A program made the translations under genes and the position numbers. Below the pieces are notes generated by a model that did not search any database, was not told the DNA's origin, and was given only the letters and a program-made list of their open reading frames with translations. 64,000 bases of DNA from Acidihalobacter_A sp037381185 (lineage in GTDB: Bacteria > Pseudomonadota > Gammaproteobacteria > DSM-5130 > Acidihalobacteraceae): the NCBI RefSeq assembly GCF_037381185.1, contig NZ_JARRQY010000020.1, positions 1 to 64,000 of the forward strand, given 5' to 3'. Shown in pieces: positions 30,410 through 38,753 of the stretch. Each line of letters begins with the position of its first letter. The stretch's first letter is position 1.

Positions 30410-32371
30410 ATGAGCGAAAACATAGAATCAGTACTGCACGAGGACCGACATTTCCAGCCCCCCGAAGCGTTCGCAAGAGATGCCCGCATCACTCCGGAGC
30501 GCCTTACAGAACTGCGTCAACAGGCAAGCAGCGACTATGAAGGCTTCTGGGCCGAACGGGCACGAGAGGAGATTCTTTGGAAACAACCCTTCACCACCAC
30601 GCTGGACCGCAGCAAGGCTCCGCATTTTCGCTGGTTCAACGACGGTGTCCTGAACGTCAGCTACAACTGCCTTGACCGCCATCTGGAGGAACGTGGCAAC
30701 AAAACGGCGATCATCTTCGAAGGCGAACCCGGTGATACTCAGACCTACACCTACCGCGAACTGCACGCCGCCGTAGGGCAGTTCTCCAATGCGCTCAAGG
30801 CACAGGGCATCCGTAGCGGCGACCGTGTCGTCATCTACATGCCGATGGTGCCCGAAGCCGTCATTGCCATGCAGGCATGCGCACGTATCGGCGCCATTCA
30901 TTCAGTGGTATTCGGCGGTTTCTCTGCCGAGGCACTGAAGGACCGCGTCAACGATGCCCAGGCCCGCATGATCATCACCGCCGACGGCGGCCATCGCGGT
31001 GGCAAGGTCGTCGAACTCAAGGCGGCGGTCGACAAGGCCGTCGAGCACGGAACGCCCAGCATCGAAAAAGTGATCGTGTTCGAACGCACCCGGCACGGCG
31101 TGCCCATGGTCGAGGGACGCGACGTCACCTGGGCGGATGCGATCGCCGGACAGCCGAACGAATGCGAGCCCGAATGGGTCGACGCAGAACATCCCCTGTT
31201 TCTACTCTATACCTCGGGCTCGACCGGCAAGCCCAAGGGTATTCAGCATTCCTCAGCCGGCTACCTGCTGCATTCGATGCTCACCTGCAAGTGGGTATTC
31301 GACATGCACGACAAGGACGTGTTCTGGTGCACTGCCGACGTCGGCTGGATCACCGGCCATACCTACGTCGCCTATGGCCCACTCGCGATCGGTGGTACCC
31401 AGCTGATGTACGAAGGTGCACCGACGGTGCCCGACGGCGGCCGTTTCTGGAAACTGTGCGCCGATCACGGCGTCAGCATCTTCTATACCGCTCCGACCGC
31501 CATTCGCGCGCTGATGAAGCTCGGCGATCAGTTCCCCAATGCCTACGACCTGTCGAAGCTGCGTCTGCTCGGCACGGTCGGCGAGCCGATCAATCCGGAA
31601 GCGTGGATGTGGTATCACCGCGTGATCGGCGGCGAGCGCTGCCCCATCGTCGACACCTGGTGGCAGACCGAAACCGGCGGACACATGATCGCTCCGGTAC
31701 CGGGCGCGATGGCCACCAAACCGGGCTCCTGCACGATGCCGCTTCCCGGCATCATGGCGGACGTGGTCGACGAACACGGCGAGTCCATCACCGAAGCCGA
31801 CCGTGGCGGCTACCTGGTGGTGAAGGAGCCATGGCCCTCCATGCTGCGCACCATCTGGGGCGACGACGAACGCTACAGCAGGACCTATTGGGGCATGTTC
31901 GGCGGCCGCTACTATCTGGCCGGCGACAGCGCCCGCAAGGACGCTGACGGCTACTTCTGGATCATGGGGCGCATCGACGACGTGCTCAACGTCTCCGGCC
32001 ACCGCCTAGGGACCATGGAGGTCGAGTCCGCACTGGTCGCGCATGAACTGGTCGCGGAGGCAGCCGTGGTCGGTCGTCCGCATGAGGTCAAGGGCGAGGC
32101 GATCGTCGCCTACGTCATCCTCAAGGGCGACCGCCCGGTCGGGGATGCCGCTGAGGACATGATCCGCACCCTGCGCGACTGGGTCGCCGAAGAGATCGGG
32201 CCGATCGCCAAACCGGACGAGATCCGTTTCTCCGACGGTCTGCCCAAAACCCGCTCCGGCAAGATCATGCGCCGCCTGCTGCGCTCGATCGCCAAGGGCG
32301 AGGAGATCACTTCGGACACCTCCACACTGGAGAATGAAGGGGTCATTCTCCAGTTGCAGGGCAAGGCTTAA
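30410..32371 (+). CDS. acs: Acetyl-CoA synthetase
   Basis: Activates acetate to acetyl-CoA via acetyl-AMP. The 653-residue protein shows the AMP-forming signature YTSGSTGKPKG, the DTWWQTETGG segment, and the C-terminal domain with PKTRSGKIMRR. Its catalytic K618 is the usual site of inhibitory acetylation by a Pat-type enzyme. ATG 30410 has AAGGAA about 10 bases upstream. Followed by DUF485-actP, so uptake and activation of acetate are encoded together, though two hairpins separate them. Confidence 0.97.
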   Translation: MSENIESVLHEDRHFQPPEAFARDARITPERLTELRQQASSDYEGFWAERAREEILWKQPFTTTLDRSKAPHFRWFNDGVLNVSYNCLDRHLEERGNKTAIIFEGEPGDTQTYTYRELHAAVGQFSNALKAQGIRSGDRVVIYMPMVPEAVIAMQACARIGAIHSVVFGGFSAEALKDRVNDAQARMIITADGGHRGGKVVELKAAVDKAVEHGTPSIEKVIVFERTRHGVPMVEGRDVTWADAIAGQPNECEPEWVDAEHPLFLLYTSGSTGKPKGIQHSSAGYLLHSMLTCKWVFDMHDKDVFWCTADVGWITGHTYVAYGPLAIGGTQLMYEGAPTVPDGGRFWKLCADHGVSIFYTAPTAIRALMKLGDQFPNAYDLSKLRLLGTVGEPINPEAWMWYHRVIGGERCPIVDTWWQTETGGHMIAPVPGAMATKPGSCTMPLPGIMADVVDEHGESITEADRGGYLVVKEPWPSMLRTIWGDDERYSRTYWGMFGGRYYLAGDSARKDADGYFWIMGRIDDVLNVSGHRLGTMEVESALVAHELVAEAAVVGRPHEVKGEAIVAYVILKGDRPVGDAAEDMIRTLRDWVAEEIGPIAKPDEIRFSDGLPKTRSGKIMRRLLRSIAKGEEITSDTSTLENEGVILQLQGKA

Positions 32372-32386
32372 GGCCTCTCACCTGCC

Positions 32387-32419
32387 CGAACCGCCCTTGC
32401 CGGGGGGCTTGGCGGTTCG
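32387..32419 (+). terminator. Hairpin after acs
   Basis: CGAACCGCC (32387-32395) pairs with GGCGGTTCG (32411-32419), with an inner GCC/GGC stem in the loop. It lies 16 bases after the acs stop. No U-tract follows, so it may be a weak terminator or 3' stabiliser. Confidence 0.5.
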
Positions 32420-32469
32420 ATCACAAGGCAGCAGAGGCATCTCGTTTTGGGCTGAACGAAGAGCAGTAC

Positions 32470-32502
32470 CCGTGCGCCGGTGGGGCATACACCGGCGCAC
32501 GG
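32470..32502 (+). promoter_or_regulatory. 13-bp perfect hairpin before DUF485-actP
   Basis: CCGTGCGCCGGTG (32470-32482) and its exact complement (32490-32502) flank a 7-base loop, 43 bases before the DUF485 start. No U-tract follows. It may set the mRNA end that separates acs from the symporter genes. Confidence 0.5.
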
Positions 32503-32545
32503 CCATATAAGAGCATCATAACGACAACACTTGGGGGTAAGACCA

Positions 32546-32854
32546 ATGCAGCAGGAACTACTGCAACGCATTCAGGCCAACCAGGCCTATCAGGAGCTGG
32601 TGCGGCGACGCAGCCGATTCGGTTGGACGCTGAGCATCGTCATGTTGGTGATCTACTACAGTTTCATCCTCGTCATCGCATTCAACCCCGGACTGCTGGG
32701 CACGCCGCTCAGTGAAACAAGCGTGATCACCTGGGGCATCCCGATCGGCATCCTCATCATCCTCGTTGCGTTCATTCTGACCGGCATCTACGTGCGTCGC
32801 GCCAACCGCGAGTTCGACGTTCTCGTGCAGCAGATCGTGGAGGATGTGAAATGA
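32546..32854 (+). CDS. DUF485 membrane protein
   Basis: A 102-residue protein with two membrane segments (about 30-50 and 65-88) belonging to DUF485 (YjcH type), almost always found just upstream of actP. Its role is not firmly known; a small partner of the acetate symporter is inferred from the coupling. ATG 32546 has GGGGGT upstream, and its end overlaps actP by 4 bases (ATGA). Confidence 0.9.
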   Translation: MQQELLQRIQANQAYQELVRRRSRFGWTLSIVMLVIYYSFILVIAFNPGLLGTPLSETSVITWGIPIGILIILVAFILTGIYVRRANREFDVLVQQIVEDVK

Positions 32855-34506
32855 GAAAGTCGCTACTAGCTCTGGCTCTTGCATGCGCCCCGGCCTCGGT
32901 CCTCGCCGCGGAAGCCATCTCCGGCCCGGTTCGGCAACGCTCGGTGGACTACGCCGCGATCAGCATGTTCGTGGTATTCGTGCTCGCCACCCTGGTCATC
33001 ACGTACTGGGCTGCGCAGAGAACCCGTACCGCGAAGGATTTCTACACCGCGGGCGGCGGGATCACCGGCCTGCAGAACGGCCTGGCCATCGCCGGCGACT
33101 ACATGTCGGCCGCCTCCTTCCTCGGCATTTCCGGCCTCGTGTACCTGAAGGGCTACGACGGGCTGATCTACTCCATCGGCTTTCTTGTAGGCTGGCCGAT
33201 CATCCTGTTCCTGATGGCCGAACGGCTGCGCAACCTGGGCCGTTACACCTTCGCCGACGTCGCCTCCTATCGCCTCGGTCAACGCCGTATCCGGACGCTT
33301 TCGGCCTTCGGCGCCCTGGCTACCGTGGCCCTTTACCTGATCGCGCAGATGGTAGGCGCCGGCAAACTCATCCAGGTACTGTTCGGTCTGCCCTACGAGG
33401 TCGCCGTGGTCATGGTCGGCGTGTTGATGATTCTCTATGTCACCTTCGGCGGCATGCTCGCCACCACCTGGGTGCAGATCATCAAGGCCGTGCTGCTGCT
33501 CTCGGGTGCCACATTCATGGCTCTCGCCGTGCTCTGGCACTTCGGCTTCAGCCTGGAAAGCCTGTTCGGAGCCGCGATCCAGGTGCGCAGCGATGCAGGC
33601 GGCAACATCATGGCGCCCGGAGGCCTCGTCTCCGATCCCGTCTCCGCGATTTCGCTGGGCATCGCACTGATGTTCGGCACCGCCGGCCTGCCGCACATCC
33701 TGATGCGCTTCTTCACCGTTGCCGATGCCAAACAGGCACGCCGTTCGGTATTTTTCGCCACCGGCTTCATCGGCTACTTCTATATCCTGACCTTCATCAT
33801 CGGCTTCGGCGCCATCATCCTGCTGGCCAATCCGCAGTACCTCGATGCCGCGGGAGTCCTGATCGGCGGCAACAACATGGCGGCGATCCATCTCTCCAAC
33901 GCGGTCGGCGGCGACCTGTTCCTCGGCTTCATTTCCGCCGTGGCCTTCGCCACCATCCTTGCAGTGGTCTCCGGCCTGACGCTGGCCGGCGCCTCCGCCG
34001 TTTCGCACGACCTCTACGCCAATGCATTCAAGGGCGGCAAGGTCGACGAAATTCGGGAGATAAAGGTTTCCAAGATCGCCACCGTGGTGCTCGGCATCAT
34101 CGCGATCATGCTCGGCATTCTGTTCGAGAAGCAGAACATCGCCTTCATGGTCGGCCTCGCCTTCGCCATCGCCGCCAGCGCCAACTTCCCGGTGCTGTTC
34201 CTGTCGATGTACTGGCGCCGCCTGACCACGCGCGGAGCGTTCCTGGGCGGGGTCGCCGGCCTGACCACCGCCGTGATACTGGTGATCCTCGGGCCGACGG
34301 TGTGGAAGGATATTCTCGGCAACGCCGAGGCGATCTTCCCGTACAAGTATCCCGCCTTGTTCTCGGTCACCGTCGCGTTCGTCGGCATCTGGTTCTTCTC
34401 CGTCACCGATCGCAGCGAGCAGGGCATACGGGAGCGCGGCGACTTCGAAGCGCAGTTCGTACGTTCGCAAACGGGTATCGGCGCCGAAGTGCCGGCTTCC
34501 CACTGA
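32851..34506 (+). CDS. actP: Cation/acetate symporter ActP
   Basis: Sodium/solute symporter that imports acetate and other short carboxylates. The 551-residue protein begins with a cleavable signal-like segment (LALACAPASVLAA), followed by about 13 membrane helices of the SSS family. Typical segments are FYTAGGGITGLQNGLAIAGDYMSAASFLG and GTAGLPHILMRFFTV. Co-translated with DUF485; acs lies upstream. Confidence 0.95.
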   Translation: MRKSLLALALACAPASVLAAEAISGPVRQRSVDYAAISMFVVFVLATLVITYWAAQRTRTAKDFYTAGGGITGLQNGLAIAGDYMSAASFLGISGLVYLKGYDGLIYSIGFLVGWPIILFLMAERLRNLGRYTFADVASYRLGQRRIRTLSAFGALATVALYLIAQMVGAGKLIQVLFGLPYEVAVVMVGVLMILYVTFGGMLATTWVQIIKAVLLLSGATFMALAVLWHFGFSLESLFGAAIQVRSDAGGNIMAPGGLVSDPVSAISLGIALMFGTAGLPHILMRFFTVADAKQARRSVFFATGFIGYFYILTFIIGFGAIILLANPQYLDAAGVLIGGNNMAAIHLSNAVGGDLFLGFISAVAFATILAVVSGLTLAGASAVSHDLYANAFKGGKVDEIREIKVSKIATVVLGIIAIMLGILFEKQNIAFMVGLAFAIAASANFPVLFLSMYWRRLTTRGAFLGGVAGLTTAVILVILGPTVWKDILGNAEAIFPYKYPALFSVTVAFVGIWFFSVTDRSEQGIRERGDFEAQFVRSQTGIGAEVPASH

Positions 34507-34557
34507 CGGCGCGTGCCGGGGCAGCCACGGCCGCCCCGGCACCAAACCATCGCCGAC

Positions 34558-36387
34558 ATGAACCATCGCGCCGACCAGGTCCACTTTCTGCGTCAGATCG
34601 TCCCGTTCGACCGTCTCGGATCCGAGGATCTGCAAAGCGCCGCCGATGCACTGGACGTGGAGTACTTCCCAGCGGCACATGCTCTCGCCCAACCGGGAGA
34701 GAATGCCGAGGTCCTGTGGATCGTCATCAAGGGACGCGTTGACGAATACGACGAGTCGGGCACGGCGCTCGCGGTCTACGGGCCAGACGATCTCGTCGGC
34801 GCAGCGTCCCTCCTGCGCGGCACGCACGACTGCCGCCTCAGCACCCACGAGGAAACGCTGTGCTACACCCTGCCGCGCAGCGTATTCCTGCGCCTAGGGG
34901 AACGTTGCCCGCCTTTGCATGACCACGTGGAGGCAAGCCTTGCGTCCCGCCTGCTTGGGCTGCGCAAACGCCACCGGGCCGAGGAGAGTTCGGGCCCGCT
35001 GATGGCTCGCATTTGCGCACACGACGTGCGTTCCGCCATACGCATCGACGCCGCCGACAGCATTGCCGAAGCCACCGCGGTCTTGATCAGCGAAAACGCC
35101 CGCGCCGCGCTTGTGCGCGACAAGGGGCGCACCGGCATCGTCACGCTCACCGACATCGCCCGGGCCGTCGCCGCTCAAGGCGTCGAGCGCGCGCACGCCA
35201 TCGGCAGCCTGGCCCGCTTCGACCTGATCGGCGTCGAGGTGGGAGACTTCGTCTTCAACGCCCTGTTGCTGATGACTCGCCATCGGATCGGGCGCGTCGT
35301 CATCACACGCGCTGACGAGGTACTCGGCATGCTCGAGCAGCTCGATCTGCTCGGCATGCTGTCGACCCAGTCATTCATGCTGATCAATCGCATGGAAGCC
35401 GCCGGCACGGTCGAGGCCCTGCGCGAACCGGCCGAAGGCATCTCCGAAACGGTGCGGGCGCTGGAGCGCCAGGGAGCCCATCCCCGCCACATCGCGCGCC
35501 TGGTATGCGAACTGAACCAGCAGCTCATGCGCAAACTGTTCACGATGCTGGCGCCGCCCGAACTTGCGAGCGATGCCTGCCTGATCGTAATGGGAAGCGA
35601 AGGCCGTGGAGAGCAGATCTTCCGCACGGATCAGGACAATGGCCTGATTCTGCGCGACGGCGCCGACGAGACGGCCGCGCGCGCGTTCGCCCTGCAGTAT
35701 GCCGAGGCCTTGCAACAACTCGGCTTTCCACCCTGCCCCGGCGGCGTCATGCTGAGCAACCCTCAGTGGTGCAAGGCGCAGCGCGAGTGGCTGTCCGACA
35801 TCGACATGCTCGTTCTGCACCACTCGCCGGACGCCATGTTGCAGCTCTCGATACTCAGTGATGCCGCAGCGGTAGGTGGCGACGCCAGCCTTCTCGACGA
35901 CGTTCGCGCTCATCTTTCCCGCGCGTTGCGCGACCAACCGGCCCGCCTGGCGCATTTCGCCAAGGCCACACTGGCCTTCGCGACGCCGCTGGGCCTGTTT
36001 GCACACTTTGTGCTCTCGCGCAACGCGAACGGCGAGGGCCTGGACATCAAGAAAGGCGGGATATTTCCCATCGTACACGGCATGCGCTGCCTGGCGCTGG
36101 AAGCCGGCCTGACCGAAACCAATACCTGGAACCGCATCGAAGCACTGGCCCAACTGCATCGTTTCGATGAGAAATTTGCCGACGATCTCGGCGAAGCCCT
36201 CGAGGTCATGAGCGGTTTCCGCCTGCACCGCCAGTTGGCGCACGCAGTGCCGGACAGCGAAGCCAACGTGCTCGATCCGCGCCAACTCGATTCGCTGGAG
36301 CGTGAGCTGTTACGCGATGCCTTGCGCGTGGTGGACGCGTTCAAACGCTTCGTCTCCCACCATTTCAGGCTTCACCTGATCACGTGA
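34558..36387 (+). CDS. cNMP-binding/CBS/DUF294 nucleotidyltransferase protein
   Basis: A 609-residue cytoplasmic signalling protein. In order: a cyclic-nucleotide-binding-like domain (about 10-115), a CBS pair (about 155-270), a DUF294 nucleotidyltransferase domain (about 300-435) and its C-terminal helical domain (about 440-600). The transferase motif GSEGRGEQIFRTDQDN is complete (the G-S-x-G-R-x-E-Q and D-x-D pattern), resembling the GlnD-type uridylyltransferase core. Proteins of this architecture commonly follow actP, so control of acetate uptake is inferred. The substrate is unknown. ATG 34558 is preferred over GTG 34513; neither has a strong ribosome site. Confidence 0.88.
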   Translation: MNHRADQVHFLRQIVPFDRLGSEDLQSAADALDVEYFPAAHALAQPGENAEVLWIVIKGRVDEYDESGTALAVYGPDDLVGAASLLRGTHDCRLSTHEETLCYTLPRSVFLRLGERCPPLHDHVEASLASRLLGLRKRHRAEESSGPLMARICAHDVRSAIRIDAADSIAEATAVLISENARAALVRDKGRTGIVTLTDIARAVAAQGVERAHAIGSLARFDLIGVEVGDFVFNALLLMTRHRIGRVVITRADEVLGMLEQLDLLGMLSTQSFMLINRMEAAGTVEALREPAEGISETVRALERQGAHPRHIARLVCELNQQLMRKLFTMLAPPELASDACLIVMGSEGRGEQIFRTDQDNGLILRDGADETAARAFALQYAEALQQLGFPPCPGGVMLSNPQWCKAQREWLSDIDMLVLHHSPDAMLQLSILSDAAAVGGDASLLDDVRAHLSRALRDQPARLAHFAKATLAFATPLGLFAHFVLSRNANGEGLDIKKGGIFPIVHGMRCLALEAGLTETNTWNRIEALAQLHRFDEKFADDLGEALEVMSGFRLHRQLAHAVPDSEANVLDPRQLDSLERELLRDALRVVDAFKRFVSHHFRLHLIT

Positions 36388-37013
36388 ACGCACCGCAGCA
36401 ACTGCGCCGGCGCCTGCAGCGCGCGTGGTATCGCCGACGCCTGCGTGACCCCGCCTACCGCTTTCTGCTCGGCGATGCGTCACCGGAACAGGCCGTGGCG
36501 ATCGATTGCGAGACGACCTCGCTCGATGCGGCCGCCTGCGAACTCATAGCCGTCGCTGCCATTCCCATCGAAGGCGACCGCCTCTTGATGCATAGCGCGT
36601 TGGAACTGCTCATCAAGCCACAAACGGCAATGCGCACCGACGCCATTGCCATCCACCAACTGCGTGCGATGGACGTCGCCAAGGGGCAGAACATCGATGA
36701 CGCCCTGTGCGCACTACTCGAATTCATCGGCCCCCGTCCGCTGGTCGGCTACTACATCGATTTCGACCTGAGCGTACTGAACCGCTACGTCAGGCCTATC
36801 CTGGGTATTCCGCTCCCCAATCCGACGATCGACGTCTCCGGCATGTATTTCGACCGCAAAATTGGCCGCATTCCCCAGCGACCGGTGAACCTCGGCTTCG
36901 ATCACATGCTGCGCGAGCTGCAACTTCCGGTATTCCGGCAGCACGATCCCTTCAACGACGCCCTGATGGCAGCTCTCTGCTATGTGAAGCTGCGCCACAT
37001 CCGACGCCTGTAA
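36384..37013 (+). CDS. DnaQ-like 3'-5' exonuclease
   Basis: A 209-residue DEDD-fold exonuclease. ExoI motif is AIDCETTSLD (D and E ligands), ExoII is GYYIDFDLSVLN, and ExoIII is QHDPFNDALMA with His and Asp (DEDDh type). The N-terminal 35 basic residues precede the fold. The GTG start overlaps the previous stop (GTGA). Exonucleases of this kind regularly sit after the DUF294 gene in acetate modules, function there unknown; it is too short and misplaced to be the replicative epsilon subunit. Confidence 0.88.
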   Translation: MNAPQQLRRRLQRAWYRRRLRDPAYRFLLGDASPEQAVAIDCETTSLDAAACELIAVAAIPIEGDRLLMHSALELLIKPQTAMRTDAIAIHQLRAMDVAKGQNIDDALCALLEFIGPRPLVGYYIDFDLSVLNRYVRPILGIPLPNPTIDVSGMYFDRKIGRIPQRPVNLGFDHMLRELQLPVFRQHDPFNDALMAALCYVKLRHIRRL

Positions 37014-37066
37014 GCGCCGTCTCGGCGTTAAAATAGCGCCAACGCAGGCCGTGACAGGAGCATCGA

Positions 37067-37435
37067 GTGAGTGAACCCTACGCCGCCATCGAGAGCGCGG
37101 ATCAGCCTCCCCTGACATATTCCGACAGCATGAGTCTCATGGTCGCCTGCGCCGGAGCGTACAGCGGCGGTCGTCCGCTCAAACTCGGCGAGCCATGCAC
37201 CCATAGCGAACTGTCGCGAAACCCGGGCTACCGCAATCGGCGTGCGGGGCTCGTATTGGAACTGAGTGGCGACGAGCTGCAGCGCTTGATCCTCGCGGCC
37301 CTGACGCCGGATGAGGTCTCGCGTCTGCGTGCGCGGCACGGGCTGGTCGACGAATTGAGCACCGAACTGTATGCCGCCGACACCCGCGCGGCACTCGAGC
37401 CCAAGGTACGCGTACCCACGGAGCCCGCGCAATGA
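37067..37435 (+). CDS. Hypothetical protein, 122 aa
   Basis: Not recognised. GTG 37067 has AGGAG 7 bases upstream, which supports it as a real gene. The sequence is polar, without membrane segment, signal or catalytic motif. The C-terminal half has an amphipathic helix LSGDELQRLILAALTPDEVSRLRARHG. Its last 4 bases overlap the next gene (ATGA), so the two small proteins are probably made together. Confidence 0.65.
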   Translation: MSEPYAAIESADQPPLTYSDSMSLMVACAGAYSGGRPLKLGEPCTHSELSRNPGYRNRRAGLVLELSGDELQRLILAALTPDEVSRLRARHGLVDELSTELYAADTRAALEPKVRVPTEPAQ

Positions 37436-37719
37436 GTGCCGACAGGGAAAATGCACTGGAAGCGAAGCTTCGCGAGTGGTTCGAGCGTCCGCGGGTCAAA
37501 CAAGCCGGCTGGTCGCCACGGCTGTTCTGGAAACCCGATCAAAGCGGACCTTTCGGGCCATTGCGCGTCGATCCGCTGGAACTCGAACTCTTCTTCGCCA
37601 CCCTGCTTGAGGAGCCCTCCGCGTGCGCTGCCGAACTGGATGCACAGCAGCCAGGACGGGCCGCCTTTCTCGCAGCCAACGCCCGACGCCACGAACTACC
37701 GTTGTTCACGGCGAAATGA
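37432..37719 (+). CDS. Hypothetical protein, 95 aa
   Basis: Not recognised. A small acidic soluble protein, with a Trp- and Pro-rich centre (GWSPRLFWKPDQSGPFGPLR) and an acidic helical end. It overlaps both neighbours by 4 bases (ATGA at each end) and so is part of one translationally coupled set with the gene before it and the YheT-type hydrolase after it. Confidence 0.65.
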   Translation: MSADRENALEAKLREWFERPRVKQAGWSPRLFWKPDQSGPFGPLRVDPLELELFFATLLEEPSACAAELDAQQPGRAAFLAANARRHELPLFTAK

Positions 37720-38687
37720 AACCCTGCGCTCAAAGTCCGTTCCGACCGGCCTGGTGGCTGCCCGGCCCCCATCTGCAGACACTGTGGCCCTATCTGGTCC
37801 GCCCCTACCGCAGTCTGGCCCTGCGCCGGGAGCGCCTGGAACTACCCGATGGTGACTTCCTGGATCTCGACTGGACGGCGGAGCGCAATGCCCCTGGACT
37901 CGTACTGGTCCTTCACGGCCTGGAAGGGTCCAGCGGCTCGGCCTACGTACAGCGACTTCTGCGTCGCCTACAGCCGCTCGGACTACAGGCGGTCGTCATG
38001 CACTTTCGCGGCTGCAGCGGCGAACCTAACCGACTCGCACGCGGCTATCACGCCGGCGATACGGCCGATGTGGAGTTCGTGGTGGAACATCTGCGTCAGC
38101 AGCAACCGCAGCGCCCTCTCGCTGCAATCGGCTATTCGCTGGGTGCCAACGTATTGCTCAAATGGCTAGGAGAAAGCGCCGAACGCAACCCCTTGCGCTG
38201 CGCCGCCGCCGTCTCCGTGCCGTTCGAACTCGAAGCCGCCGCCAAGAGACTGGAGGGAGGATTCTCGCGAGTCTATCAACGCTCTCTGCTGCGTTCCCTG
38301 CGTCGCAGCGTCGCGCGCAAATACGCCCAGCGCGACATGCCCATACCGCGGCACATCGTTGACTCCGCGCCCAGCCTGCGCGCTTTCGACGACCGCTTCA
38401 CGGCTCCCCTGCACGGCTTCCACAGCGCCGAGGACTATTACCGGCGCTCCAGTTGTCGCCCCTGGCTGCCGTACATCCGGCGGCCGACGCTGATCGTGCA
38501 CGCCGCCGACGACCCCTTTCTGGAACCCTGCGCCATTCCTTCGAACGCCGAACTGCCCTCCGGCGTAGAACTCCAGCTCACGCCGAGCGGCGGGCATGTC
38601 GGTTTCGCCGCCGGTCGCTTTCCCGGCCGCACAGAGGACTGGCTTGGACCTCACACGGCACATTGGCTGGCTCGTAACCTGGGCTAA
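37716..38687 (+). CDS. YheT-type alpha/beta hydrolase
   Basis: A 323-residue alpha/beta hydrolase of the YheT/EMBRY group. The N-terminal WWLPGPHLQTLWP and the HGLEGSSGSAYVQ oxyanion segment are family hallmarks. Nucleophile Ser is in GYSLGAN, acid Asp in ADDPF, and His in GGHVGF. Substrate unknown, probably an ester. ATG 37716 overlaps the previous stop. A bidirectional terminator follows. Confidence 0.9.
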   Translation: MKPCAQSPFRPAWWLPGPHLQTLWPYLVRPYRSLALRRERLELPDGDFLDLDWTAERNAPGLVLVLHGLEGSSGSAYVQRLLRRLQPLGLQAVVMHFRGCSGEPNRLARGYHAGDTADVEFVVEHLRQQQPQRPLAAIGYSLGANVLLKWLGESAERNPLRCAAAVSVPFELEAAAKRLEGGFSRVYQRSLLRSLRRSVARKYAQRDMPIPRHIVDSAPSLRAFDDRFTAPLHGFHSAEDYYRRSSCRPWLPYIRRPTLIVHAADDPFLEPCAIPSNAELPSGVELQLTPSGGHVGFAAGRFPGRTEDWLGPHTAHWLARNLG

Positions 38688-38704
38688 AATTCTTCGGCCA
38701 AACG

Positions 38705-38732
38705 AAAAACGGGGGCAAAAGCCCCCGTTTTT
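38705..38732. terminator. Bidirectional terminator between yheT-type gene and pnp
   Basis: AAAAACGGGGGC (38705-38716) and GCCCCCGTTTTT (38721-38732) form a 12-bp perfect stem with loop AAAA. The A-tract and T-tract at the ends make it an intrinsic terminator on both strands, serving the two convergent genes. Confidence 0.92.
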
Positions 38733-38753
38733 CAATCAGATGAAGCGCTTACT

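Noticed and set aside
32866..34848. 660-codon minus-strand frame opposite actP
   Set aside because: Antisense shadow with His/Asp/Gly-rich composition and no recognisable fold.
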